Assembly: GCF_003074135.1 (NCBI RefSeq)
Contig: NZ_PPDK01000001.1
Location: forward strand, 1,674,001 to 1,738,000
Length of the DNA stretch: 64,000 nucleotides
From: Euzebya tangerina
GTDB taxonomy: Bacteria > Actinomycetota > Nitriliruptoria > Euzebyales > Euzebyaceae
Reading direction: 5' to 3'
The notes beneath the pieces are model-generated. The model searched no databases. It worked only from the letters and a program-made list of their open reading frames with translations, and had not been told where the DNA came from. This document shows, one piece after another, positions 23,706 to 31,228 of this stretch. Position numbers and translations under genes: made by a program. How positions within the stretch are numbered: the first letter of the stretch is position 1; each line of letters begins with the position of its first letter.

Positions 23706-25460
23706 TCAGCCCTCCAGGACTCGAGCGAAGGCCTCCTCCAGCCACTCGGCTCGAACGTTGCGGTTGACCGGTATGTGGGCGAGCAGCGGCCCGGTCAGGT
23801 CGGCGGCTCGTGCAGCCAGGTCGTCCAGCGCGTCGATCGAGTCGACGAGCACGGCTTGCGCACCCAAGCGGGCGGCAACGCCGGCCAGGTCGACGGACGC
23901 GAACAGCGACTGCTCGTCGGGGAGGTCGAGCATGCGCAGGAAGTGCATCTCGGCGCCGTAGGCCCGGTCGTCGAACACCAGGATCAGCATCGGTATGCGC
24001 GCTCGGACCGCGGTGTCGAGGTCTCCCAGGCTCATCATCAGCCCGCCGTCGCCGATGGCGAGGACCATCAGCCGGTCGGGGCTGCCCACGGCGGCCCCCA
24101 TGGCCGTGCCGAGCCCCAGGCCGACGGCGCCGAAGTCCAACGCGAAGGCGAAGGCGTCAGGACGTGGCACCGAGAGATACCCGGCGGGGAAGCCGCAGAA
24201 GTGACCGCCGTCGGTGACCACCGAGCGGCGTCGGGGCAGGAGGGCGTCCAGCCGAGCGCACACCGTTCGGGGGTCCAGGCCGTCGGGTCCGCTGGCGTCC
24301 TCGTGGGCCGTGGCCAGGTCGAAGGTGTCCAGCCGTCGTCGGATCTCGGGGGTGCGGTAGCCGGTGGTGGTGGCCGGCAGCCGGTCGAGGAGTGCGGCGG
24401 CGGTGGTGGCGGCGTCGCCGACCAGGCCGACTTCGGCGGGGGTGTAGGCCCCGATGGCCTCGGGGTCGATGTCGACGTGAATCAGCTGGGTTGGTGGCCG
24501 GAAGAGATGGCCGGCCTTGTTGGTGAAGGAGTTGACGCTGGCACCGAGGACCACGACGACGTCGGCGTCGGCGATCAGTTCGGCGCCGAGCGGCGTCGCG
24601 AGGCCGCCGCAGATGCCGACGGACCAGGGGTGATCATCGAACCAGCTCTTGCCAGGCAGGGACGTTGCGAGCAGGGCGCCGATCCGGTCGGCCAGGGCCA
24701 CCGCCTGTTGCTTGGCGCGGCTTCGGATGGCGCCGCGGCCAGCCAGGACGACCGGGCGCTGGGCGGAGCGGAGGAGTTCGACGGCAAGGTCGAGGGCTCG
24801 GGAGTCTGCGTGGCCCCCACCTGGGTCAGGTTCCCCGCGAGGAGGTGAGGTTCCCCGCGACGAGGTGAGGTTCCCCACCCGGGGCATAGGGGTGCCGGGG
24901 ACCTGATCGGGCTCAGGAGAGGTGGCGGTCCAGCCCCTGTCGCCCAGGACTTCGGCCACCGACGGTCCGGAGTACTGCTCGTCCTGCACGTCGGTCGGCA
25001 TCGAGATGGCGACCGGACCGGGTCGGGTCAGGGCCAACTCGATGGCGGCGGCAACATCGGCGGCGGCCGTGGTCGCGCCGAACGACTGCACCGGCACCCC
25101 GGCCGCGGCGAACAGGGCGTCCTGATCGCAGTCTTGCGGAAGGCCCGGTACGGCGTTCGGTGTGTTGCCGGCCAGCAACACGAGCGGCGTACGAGCCTTG
25201 CGAGCCGATATCAGGGCCGTCAAGGCGTTGGTCACCCCCGGCCCCTGTGTGACGGTGCAGATCCCCACACGCCCGCTCATCCGGGCGTACCCGTCGGCCA
25301 TGGCGATGGCGGCCGACTCGTGTCGGGTCCCGATCACACGGACCCCGAGCTGGCTGGTCAGGTGGGGGATGAGGCGCAGGTTCCCATCGCCCATGAGCCC
25401 GAAGACGTCGGTGACGTCGTGGGCGACCAACGTCTCCGCCACAGCCTCGAAAACCTTCAT
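23706..25460 (-). CDS. Thiamine diphosphate-dependent enzyme (acetolactate synthase/benzoylformate decarboxylase-like)
   Basis: A 584-residue three-domain TPP enzyme. The PYR domain has VFGLMGDGN and TRHESAAIAMADGYAR with the activating Glu, the central domain has VVLAGRGA, and the PP domain has AIGDGGLMMS. The metal-site partner usually read as NN is DD here (LVFDDRAYG). Between the PYR and central domains (about residues 193-210) three copies of the 20-bp repeat are translated as a Gly/Ser/Pro-rich insert. I take the ATG at 25460, because the longer N-terminus to 25514 would overlap repeat DNA. Likely carboligation or decarboxylation of a 2-keto acid, which fits the alpha-hydroxy-acid oxidase in the same regulon. 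Confidence 0.85.
   Translation of the reverse strand: MKVFEAVAETLVAHDVTDVFGLMGDGNLRLIPHLTSQLGVRVIGTRHESAAIAMADGYARMSGRVGICTVTQGPGVTNALTALISARKARTPLVLLAGNTPNAVPGLPQDCDQDALFAAAGVPVQSFGATTAAADVAAAIELALTRPGPVAISMPTDVQDEQYSGPSVAEVLGDRGWTATSPEPDQVPGTPMPRVGNLTSSRGTSPPRGEPDPGGGHADSRALDLAVELLRSAQRPVVLAGRGAIRSRAKQQAVALADRIGALLATSLPGKSWFDDHPWSVGICGGLATPLGAELIADADVVVVLGASVNSFTNKAGHLFRPPTQLIHVDIDPEAIGAYTPAEVGLVGDAATTAAALLDRLPATTTGYRTPEIRRRLDTFDLATAHEDASGPDGLDPRTVCARLDALLPRRRSVVTDGGHFCGFPAGYLSVPRPDAFAFALDFGAVGLGLGTAMGAAVGSPDRLMVLAIGDGGLMMSLGDLDTAVRARIPMLILVFDDRAYGAEMHFLRMLDLPDEQSLFASVDLAGVAARLGAQAVLVDSIDALDDLAARAADLTGPLLAHIPVNRNVRAEWLEEAFARVLEG
24829..24876. repeat. Three copies of the 20-bp GGTTCCCC repeat inside the TPP enzyme gene
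   Basis: GGTTCCCC cores begin at 24829, 24849 and 24869, exactly 20 bases apart, with GAGGTGA between them. This is the same unit as in the CoA ligase gene at 28.9-29.1 kb. The first copy is preceded by GTCA in both places. The insert is in frame and falls in a linker between domains. Confidence 0.9.
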
Positions 25461-25527
25461 GGGTGTGCCGACCCTCTCTGTCGCTCGAGGGCCCACCTCC
25501 ACCTCATGGCGCACCTCGCTCTCTGGT

Positions 25528-25575
25528 GGGGAACCTGACCTCGTGGTGGGGAACCTGACCTCGTGGCGGGGAACT
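25528..25575. repeat. Three copies of the 20-bp repeat in an intergenic gap, opposite orientation
   Basis: GGGGAACC cores at 25528 and 25548 and a diverged GGGGAACT at 25568, 20 bases apart, lie between the TPP gene start and the SnoaL-like gene end. The spacer is GACCTC(G) rather than CACCTC(G). This array is inverted relative to the two arrays inside genes. Confidence 0.85.
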
Positions 25576-25589
25576 TGGCCATCGACCCG

Positions 25590-26147
25590 TCACCGGGGTA
25601 GCCCTGGGGCCAGGGGAAGCTCCGCCGGCGCCGGATCCGTCCCGGGCCAGCGCTTCCGGTTCGACTCCGCCAGCCCGGTCTGCAGGTCCGCCAACGGCAT
25701 CGCGTAGAGCTGCTGGACCACCCGCTCGCGGAACCGCCACCTCGCCTCGCCGTCGCCCTCCGCGCTGAAGACATAGGTGTCGTTGTACCGGAGGGCGATC
25801 ATGACCGTCTCCTCACCGATGGCGAGCTCGGCGTGGGCCGCGACCACACCGGTCGCCGTCCCGTCGTCACCGAACTCGAGGACCTGCGAGTGCGGATAGT
25901 GATAGGTCGCGCCGAACATGTCGGTGCGGTGCCGGTAGTAGGCGACGACCGGCTCGCGACCCTCGATCCGACCCTCGACGGAGTCGAACACCGCGTCCTG
26001 GGTGTACATCGCCTCCACGGCATCCCAGTCCCGGTCGTCGACCGCCATGGCGTAGCGCGCGGCCAGCTCCTGCAACGCCGCTCGGTCCTCCAGGCGGCGG
26101 ACGCGTGCCTCGAGGTCGGGGGTCCCTTCAGCAACGGAGCCGCTCAC
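25590..26147 (-). CDS. SnoaL/NTF2-like fold protein
   Basis: A 185-residue protein with the cone-shaped SnoaL-like pattern: LEDRAALQELAARYAMAVD helix, DWDAVEAMYTQDAVFD, an IEGREPVVAYYRH strand-helix, and a mixed sheet with 'HAELAIGE'. Such proteins act as isomerases, cyclases, dehydratases or ring-hydroxylation-linked subunits. The GTG at 26147 overlaps the aldolase stop (GTGA); a GTG at 26156 is the alternative. Its tail is Pro/Gly-rich and extends past the normal domain. It is one of three SnoaL-like genes in the presumed regulon. Confidence 0.78.
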   Translation of the reverse strand: MSGSVAEGTPDLEARVRRLEDRAALQELAARYAMAVDDRDWDAVEAMYTQDAVFDSVEGRIEGREPVVAYYRHRTDMFGATYHYPHSQVLEFGDDGTATGVVAAHAELAIGEETVMIALRYNDTYVFSAEGDGEARWRFRERVVQQLYAMPLADLQTGLAESNRKRWPGTDPAPAELPLAPGLPR

Positions 26148-26830
26148 GCCGCCCACCCCTCGCCCGCAGCCGCCACGTGCCCCCGGCCCTTCCGTCGGAC
26201 CAGCCCCCAGGTATGGGTGAGGTAATCAGCCCGGGTCACGAGGTCCTTCACCCGCCCGACCATCTCCTCCTCCATCTCGGGCGCCCCGGTCGGGGTGATG
26301 CGGACGTCGAGCTCTGCGGCGTACTCCAGGGTCACCATCAGCGACACGGCCGGCCCCAGCCGCTCGTGGACGGTGATGGCGCCGTGGTATGGGATGAGCA
26401 CGGTGTGGTTGTCGCCCAGGGCCGGCCCGACGGACTCGAAGTCGTCATCCGGACACATGGCCGTCTCACCGGCGAAGAAGCTGGCCAGGTTGTGATAGGT
26501 CCTCGGCGGCCGGGCCATGGCGCAGAGCGCGGTGATCCACGGGCCGTGGGTGTGCACGATGGCGTTCACGTCGTCCCGCTCGGCGTAGATGCCCTGATGG
26601 AAGTCCGCGCCCAGGCTGATGGTCCGGTCGCCGTCGACCTGGTTGCCGTCGAAATCGATCTGGACGACGTCGTCAGGCGTCATCTCCTCGAACGTCTTGT
26701 CGAGCACATTCATCCAGAACGTGTCGGAGTCCGGGTCGCGCATCGAGACGTGACCACCGATCTCCGAACCCAGGCCGTAGGTCGCGAGGCCCCGACAGGC
26801 CAGCGCGATGTCGTGTTGTGGTGTGCTCAT
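26144..26830 (-). CDS. Class II aldolase/adducin-like protein
   Basis: A 228-residue protein of the L-fuculose-phosphate aldolase fold: GLGSEIGGHVSMRD at the N-terminus, the zinc pair HTHG near residue 94, and a C-terminal YHGAITV strand. Members are zinc-dependent aldolases, epimerases or decarboxylases; in catabolic clusters they often cleave or decarboxylate a keto/hydroxy acid. It overlaps the following SnoaL-like gene and sits 45 bases after the SDR gene. Substrate unknown. Confidence 0.82.
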   Translation of the reverse strand: MSTPQHDIALACRGLATYGLGSEIGGHVSMRDPDSDTFWMNVLDKTFEEMTPDDVVQIDFDGNQVDGDRTISLGADFHQGIYAERDDVNAIVHTHGPWITALCAMARPPRTYHNLASFFAGETAMCPDDDFESVGPALGDNHTVLIPYHGAITVHERLGPAVSLMVTLEYAAELDVRITPTGAPEMEEEMVGRVKDLVTRADYLTHTWGLVRRKGRGHVAAAGEGWAA

Positions 26831-26875
26831 GCCCGTCTCCTCACGTCTCTCCTCACGTCGACGCCTTCCAGCCGG

Positions 26876-27679
26876 CTAGTCGGCGCTCATGCCGCCGTCG
26901 ATCACGTGGACGGCCCCGGTGATCCAGGCCGACTCGTCGCTGGCGAGGAACAGCGCCAGGTTGGCGATGTCCTCCACGGTCCCGAGGCGCCCGATCGGGT
27001 ACTTCTTCGTGGCGTTGGCGAGCCCCTCCTCGATGGTGGAGAACTCACCACCCGAGCCGGCTCCCTTCTCGTAGACCGCGGTGACCAGCGGTGTCGGCGC
27101 GGTTCCGGGGGCGATCGCGTTGAACCGCACGCCGTGGGGACCCATCTCGACCGCCGACTGCTTGGTCATCCCGATCACGCCCGCCTTGGCCGCGGCGTAG
27201 GGGAAGATGCCGGGTACGCCGACGATTCCGCCGACGGAGGCCTGGTTGATCACCGAGCCCCCGCCACTCTCGATCATCTGGCCGACGATGGCTCGCTGGG
27301 AGTACCAGACGCCGGTGAGCATGACCGCGATCACCGTGTCCCACATCGCCGGATCGCAGTCGGCGACGGTCCCGGTCCCGGCGATGCCGGCGTTGGCGTA
27401 GAGGACGTCGACCGGTCCGAACGCCTCGGCGGCCCCGGCGGCCAGCGCATCGCACTGCTCCAGCGAGGTCACGTCCGCGGCGATCGCCACGGCCGTCCCG
27501 CCGGCCTCGCGGATACCTGCCGCCTCGGCCTCCAGCGCCTCACCCGGCAGGTCGGAGAGCACCACCTTGGCCCCCTCAGCGGCGAACAGCCGGGCGCTGG
27601 CAGCGCCGATCCCCGAGGCGGCACCGGTGATCACGGCCACCTTGCCCTCCAGGCGTCCAGGTCGTGCAGGGTCGGGCAT
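26876..27679 (-). CDS. SDR-family oxidoreductase
   Basis: A 267-residue classical SDR: TGAASGIGAASARL, NAG in LYANAGIAG, catalytic Ser in INQASVGG, YAAAKAG (YxxxK), a PG motif in AIAPGTAPTP, and a C-terminal VIDGGMSAD. Asp in LSDLPG after the second strand favours NAD(H). ATG at 27679. It is in the middle of the long minus-strand operon, likely oxidising a hydroxyacyl intermediate. Confidence 0.88.
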   Translation of the reverse strand: MPDPARPGRLEGKVAVITGAASGIGAASARLFAAEGAKVVLSDLPGEALEAEAAGIREAGGTAVAIAADVTSLEQCDALAAGAAEAFGPVDVLYANAGIAGTGTVADCDPAMWDTVIAVMLTGVWYSQRAIVGQMIESGGGSVINQASVGGIVGVPGIFPYAAAKAGVIGMTKQSAVEMGPHGVRFNAIAPGTAPTPLVTAVYEKGAGSGGEFSTIEEGLANATKKYPIGRLGTVEDIANLALFLASDESAWITGAVHVIDGGMSAD

Positions 27680-27729
27680 CAGGGTCGGCTCCTTCGTCGG
27701 TCAGCGGATCTCGGTGAACGGGTCTGCGG

Positions 27730-29568
27730 TCAGCGGGTGATGGTGAAGTCCGTGGTCTCGCGGTCCCAGGTGTCCGGGGTGATCCCGTCCTCCCGCAGCC
27801 GGTACTTCTGGATCCGTTGGGACGGGGTCTTCGGCAGCTCGGCCAGCAGTCGGACGTAGCGGGGGACGGCGAAGTGGGCCATGTGGTCGTTGCAGAACCG
27901 CACCAGGTCGAGGGGATCGAGGTCCGCGTCCGGGCGCGGGACGACGGCGACCATGACCTCCTCCTCCGAGAGCTCGGAGGGCACCCCGTACGCAGCGGAC
28001 TCGATGACGTCGTCGTGGGTGTTGATGACCCGCTCGACCTCGAAGGAGGAGATGTTCTCGCCGCGCCGTCGGATGGCGTCCTTCATGCGGTCGATGAACG
28101 TCACGTAGCCGTCGGCGTCCATGCGTGCGCGGTCGCCGGTGTGGAACCACAGGTTGCGGAAGGCGTGCAGCGTCTCCTCGGGCATCCCGTGGTACTCGCT
28201 GATCATCACATCCGGGTACTTGGGGCGGACCACGATCTCGCCGGCCACGTCGACATCGCAGACGTTGTCCTGCTCGTCGTGGATCTCGACCTCGAAGTGC
28301 GGCGAGGGTTTGCCGCAGGTCCCGATCCGGGTGTCGTCGAGGGTGTTCTGGAGGGAGATGGAGGTCTCCGTCATCCCGTACACCTCGATCAGGCGGAGGC
28401 CGAATCGCTGCTCGAAGTCCTCCCAGATCTCCACGGGTGCGGGGGCTCCGAAGGCCCGGGTGACCGGGTTGTCGGCGTCGTCTGGCTGCGGCGGCTGCTT
28501 CATCAGCATCGTGAGCAGTGCGCCCTGGTAGTTGAAGGCCGTGATGCCACGGTCCCGACAGGTCTGCATGAACCCGCTGGCGGAGAACCGGTTGTCCATG
28601 ATCAGGCTGGCGTCGGCCACCATGGCCGCGAGGACCGAGGTGTACTTGGCGTTGATGTGGAAGAGGGGGAAGACCGTGTAGAGCAGGTCGTCCCGTCCGT
28701 AGCGGCACAGCCACGCCGTATGCCGTGCGGCCATCAGGTTCATCCGGTGGGACAGCACGACCCCTTTGGAGGGGCCCGTGGTGCCGGAGGTGTAGAGGAT
28801 CACCGAGGGGTCGGAGGCCGAGAGGTCGGCCCGCCAGGCCGGACCGTCGGCGTACAGGTCCTCCAAGGCGTGGAGCGTCATTCGTGGCGGGAGACCGGTG
28901 TCGGTCAGGTTCCCCGCGGGAGAGGTGAGGTTCCCCGCTGGGAGGTGAGGTTCCCCGCCGGGAGGTGAGGTTCCCCGCTGCGAGGTGAGGTTCCCCGCTG
29001 GGAGGTGAGGTTCCCCGCCGGGAGGTGAGGTTCCCCGCTGCGAGGTGAGGTTCCCCGCTGGGAGGTGAGGTTCCCCGCCGGGAGGTGAGGTTCCCCGCTG
29101 CGAGGTGAGGTTCCCCGCCGCGTCGGTCGGGCTCCCCGCGTGGACGATCACATGGCGGAGGTCGGGGAGATCTTCTGCGATCTCGGCGACCCGGGGCAGG
29201 TACTGGGCGTCGCAGACCAGGGCGGTCGCCCCCGACTGGCTGATGATCCAGGTCAGCAGGTAGCCGCGGTTTGCGGTGTTGACGGGCACCTCGACCACGC
29301 CGGCCTTGCAGAGGCCGAACCACACGTCGATGTTCGCGACATCGTTGTCCATCATGAGGCAGACCCGGTCCCCGGCTTCCAGACCCAGCTGGCGTAGACC
29401 GGCGCTGATCCTGTCGGACCGCTCGTGCAACTCGGCGTAGGTCCGGGTCAGGCCCGCCACCTCTACCGCCACGCGGTCGCCGCTGCGCTCGGCCGACTGC
29501 TCGATCATGGCACCCAGCACCCACGGGGCGTCGGCGGGTGTGCCGTAGGGGTCGCTGGTGGCGCTCAT
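27730..29568 (-). CDS. Acyl-CoA ligase (CaiC-like) with a tandem-repeat insertion
   Basis: A 612-residue AMP-forming ligase, about 70 residues longer than its close paralogues because eleven copies of a 20-bp repeat are inserted in frame at about residues 148-220. Since 20 is not a multiple of three, the repeat is read in three frames in turn, giving a 20-residue period rich in Gly, Pro, Ser and Thr. Core motifs are intact: YTSGTTGPSKG near residue 258, EVYGMTETS, LWFHTGDRARMDADG and DRMKDAIRRRGENISSFEVE. ATG at 29568 is preceded by GAGGTGG. The insertion lies before the nucleotide-binding loop and probably forms a flexible surface loop. Confidence 0.9.
   Translation of the reverse strand: MSATSDPYGTPADAPWVLGAMIEQSAERSGDRVAVEVAGLTRTYAELHERSDRISAGLRQLGLEAGDRVCLMMDNDVANIDVWFGLCKAGVVEVPVNTANRGYLLTWIISQSGATALVCDAQYLPRVAEIAEDLPDLRHVIVHAGSPTDAAGNLTSQRGTSPPGGEPHLPAGNLTSQRGTSPPGGEPHLPAGNLTSQRGTSPPGGEPHLPAGNLTSPAGNLTDTGLPPRMTLHALEDLYADGPAWRADLSASDPSVILYTSGTTGPSKGVVLSHRMNLMAARHTAWLCRYGRDDLLYTVFPLFHINAKYTSVLAAMVADASLIMDNRFSASGFMQTCRDRGITAFNYQGALLTMLMKQPPQPDDADNPVTRAFGAPAPVEIWEDFEQRFGLRLIEVYGMTETSISLQNTLDDTRIGTCGKPSPHFEVEIHDEQDNVCDVDVAGEIVVRPKYPDVMISEYHGMPEETLHAFRNLWFHTGDRARMDADGYVTFIDRMKDAIRRRGENISSFEVERVINTHDDVIESAAYGVPSELSEEEVMVAVVPRPDADLDPLDLVRFCNDHMAHFAVPRYVRLLAELPKTPSQRIQKYRLREDGITPDTWDRETTDFTITR
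28908..29116. repeat. Eleven-copy 20-bp tandem repeat inside a CoA ligase gene
   Basis: GGTTCCCC cores occur at 28908 and then every 20 bases from 28929 to 29109 (the first gap is 21). Variable positions (CTGGG, CCGGG, CTGCG) themselves recur with a 60-bp period three times, so the array grew by duplication of a 60-bp, frame-preserving block. Confidence 0.95.
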
Positions 29569-29639
29569 CGGCCCACCTCGCATCGCCCGCGTCGGGCGTC
29601 TGCGTCCAGCGCCGGATGGCAGATCACCGACGCGCTCAT
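29565..29639 (-). other. Coupled 24-codon mini-ORF within a duplicated translation-start region
   Basis: The ATG at 29639 overlaps the stop of the upstream CoA ligase (ATGA), and the mini-ORF stop overlaps the ATG of the next CoA ligase (ATGA). The 20 bases around both ATGs are almost identical (CGAGGTGGsCCGATGAGCGC), so the mini-ORF seems to come from a local duplication of a start region. It may only keep ribosomes on the message. Confidence 0.45.
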
Positions 29640-31228
29640 CGGGCCACCTCGTAGCCGGCGGCCTCCCGGTCCCAGACGTCCGCCGGGAGCCCGGCCTCGC
29701 GGAGCTTGTACTTCTCGACCCGCTGCGACGGGGTGCGTGGGAACTCCGCCACGGCCACCACGTATCGGGGGACGGCGAAGTGGGGCAGGTCGGTCTGGCA
29801 GTGGTCCAGCAGGTCGACCGGGTCGATGGCCTCTCCGGGTTGGGCGATGACGTACACCGCCACCTCCTCGCCGCTGACCTCGTCCGGTACGCCGACCACC
29901 GCACAGGCCGCGACGGCGTCGTGCGCGGCAACGACCTTCTCGACCTCGAAGGAGGAGATGTTCTCCCCGCGCCTGCGGACCGCATCCTTCATCCGGTCGA
30001 CGAAGTGCAGCCCGCCGCCCGTGTCCAGCCAGGCTCGGTCGCCGGTGTGGAACCAGAGGTTGCGGATCGCCTCCAGCGTCTGAATGGGCATGTCGTGGTA
30101 GCGGTCGAAGATGGCCCCGGGCCGCCGGGGCCTGACACAGATCTCCCCGGTCGTCCCCGCGGCAACCGGGCGGTCATCAGCGTCGTGGATCTCGAGCTCC
30201 ACATACGGCGCGGCCCGGCCGCTGGTGCCGATGACCCGGTCGTCGACGGCGTTCATGGTCGCGATGCCGAGCTCGGTCGAGCCGTACACCTCGACCAGCT
30301 GCACACCGAACCGGGCCTCGAAGGGCCGCAGGAGCTCCGCAGGGGCGGGGGCCCCGTACGCACAGCGGACGGTGTGATCGCGGTCGCGGTCGGACGCGGG
30401 TTGCTTGAGCAGCATGGTCAGCAGGGCGCCCATGAAGTTGAACGCGGTCACACCCTCCTCCCGGCAGGTGTCCCAGAAGGTCGAGGCCGAGAAGCGGTCG
30501 TGGAGCACCAGTCGGGCGCCGCACACCATCGACGCCAGCACCGAGTTGAACTTGGCGTTCAGGTGGTACAGCGGGAAGGCGCTGTACAGCACATCGTCCG
30601 GCCCGTAGCCCATGATCTGGATCGTGGTGCGGGCCAGCGTGAAGTCGGCGGCGTGGCTGCGGACGACGCCCTTCGATGGCCCGGTCGTTCCGGAGGTGAA
30701 CATGATCGAGGACGGGTCGAACGGGTCCACCTCGACGGTGACCGGGGCGGAGGAGACACCCTCCAGCACGCTCTGCAGACCCGCATCGGCGTCGACCACC
30801 ACGATGTGCTGCAGATCGGGCACATCCCCGCGGACCTGCCGGACCCGCTCGGCCAGCCCGGCGTCCACGACCACCACCCTGGCACCGGAGCGGTGCAGCT
30901 GGTCCGCCAAGAGGGCGCCGCGGAGCGCCACGTTGAGTGGCACCTCGACGAACCCGCCGGCGCCGACCCCGACCCACACCTGCAGGAACGCGACGGAGTT
31001 GGTCATCACGAGGGCGACGCGATCACCGGGTACCAGCCCTCGATCCGCCAGGGCACGCACAACCTGGTTGCCTGCCGCGTGCAACTCGCCGTAGGTGACG
31101 GTACGGCCGGCCACGGAGACGGGCACGGCATCGGGTGTCTCGGCGGCCCGCGCGGCCACCACCTCTGCCAGGGTGACGCAGTCCCGCGTGATGTCCTGCG
31201 GGTCGGCGAGGGCGGTCCGGCTAGTCAC
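29636..31228 (-). CDS. Acyl-CoA ligase (CaiC-like)
   Basis: A 530-residue AMP-forming ligase: FTSGTTGPSKGV near residue 177, EVYGSTELG, LWFHTGDRAWLDTGGG, DRMKDAVRRRGENISSFEVE, and a C-terminal TPSQRVEKYKLRE with the likely catalytic Lys. The GTG start overlaps the upstream ligase stop by eight bases. Together with its two neighbours and the ligase at 5237 it forms a set of close paralogues, so the operon can probably activate a range of related acids. Confidence 0.92.
   Translation of the reverse strand: MTSRTALADPQDITRDCVTLAEVVAARAAETPDAVPVSVAGRTVTYGELHAAGNQVVRALADRGLVPGDRVALVMTNSVAFLQVWVGVGAGGFVEVPLNVALRGALLADQLHRSGARVVVVDAGLAERVRQVRGDVPDLQHIVVVDADAGLQSVLEGVSSAPVTVEVDPFDPSSIMFTSGTTGPSKGVVRSHAADFTLARTTIQIMGYGPDDVLYSAFPLYHLNAKFNSVLASMVCGARLVLHDRFSASTFWDTCREEGVTAFNFMGALLTMLLKQPASDRDRDHTVRCAYGAPAPAELLRPFEARFGVQLVEVYGSTELGIATMNAVDDRVIGTSGRAAPYVELEIHDADDRPVAAGTTGEICVRPRRPGAIFDRYHDMPIQTLEAIRNLWFHTGDRAWLDTGGGLHFVDRMKDAVRRRGENISSFEVEKVVAAHDAVAACAVVGVPDEVSGEEVAVYVIAQPGEAIDPVDLLDHCQTDLPHFAVPRYVVAVAEFPRTPSQRVEKYKLREAGLPADVWDREAAGYEVAR

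Noticed and set aside
22683-24848. 721-codon plus-strand open frame across the CoA ligase and TPP genes
   Set aside because: Antisense to two genes with intact catalytic motifs; it crosses their intergenic gap with no start signal of its own.
28908-29116. CRISPR array or transposon end
   Set aside because: The 20-bp units are contiguous without spacers and are translated in frame; there are no inverted ends or transposase.
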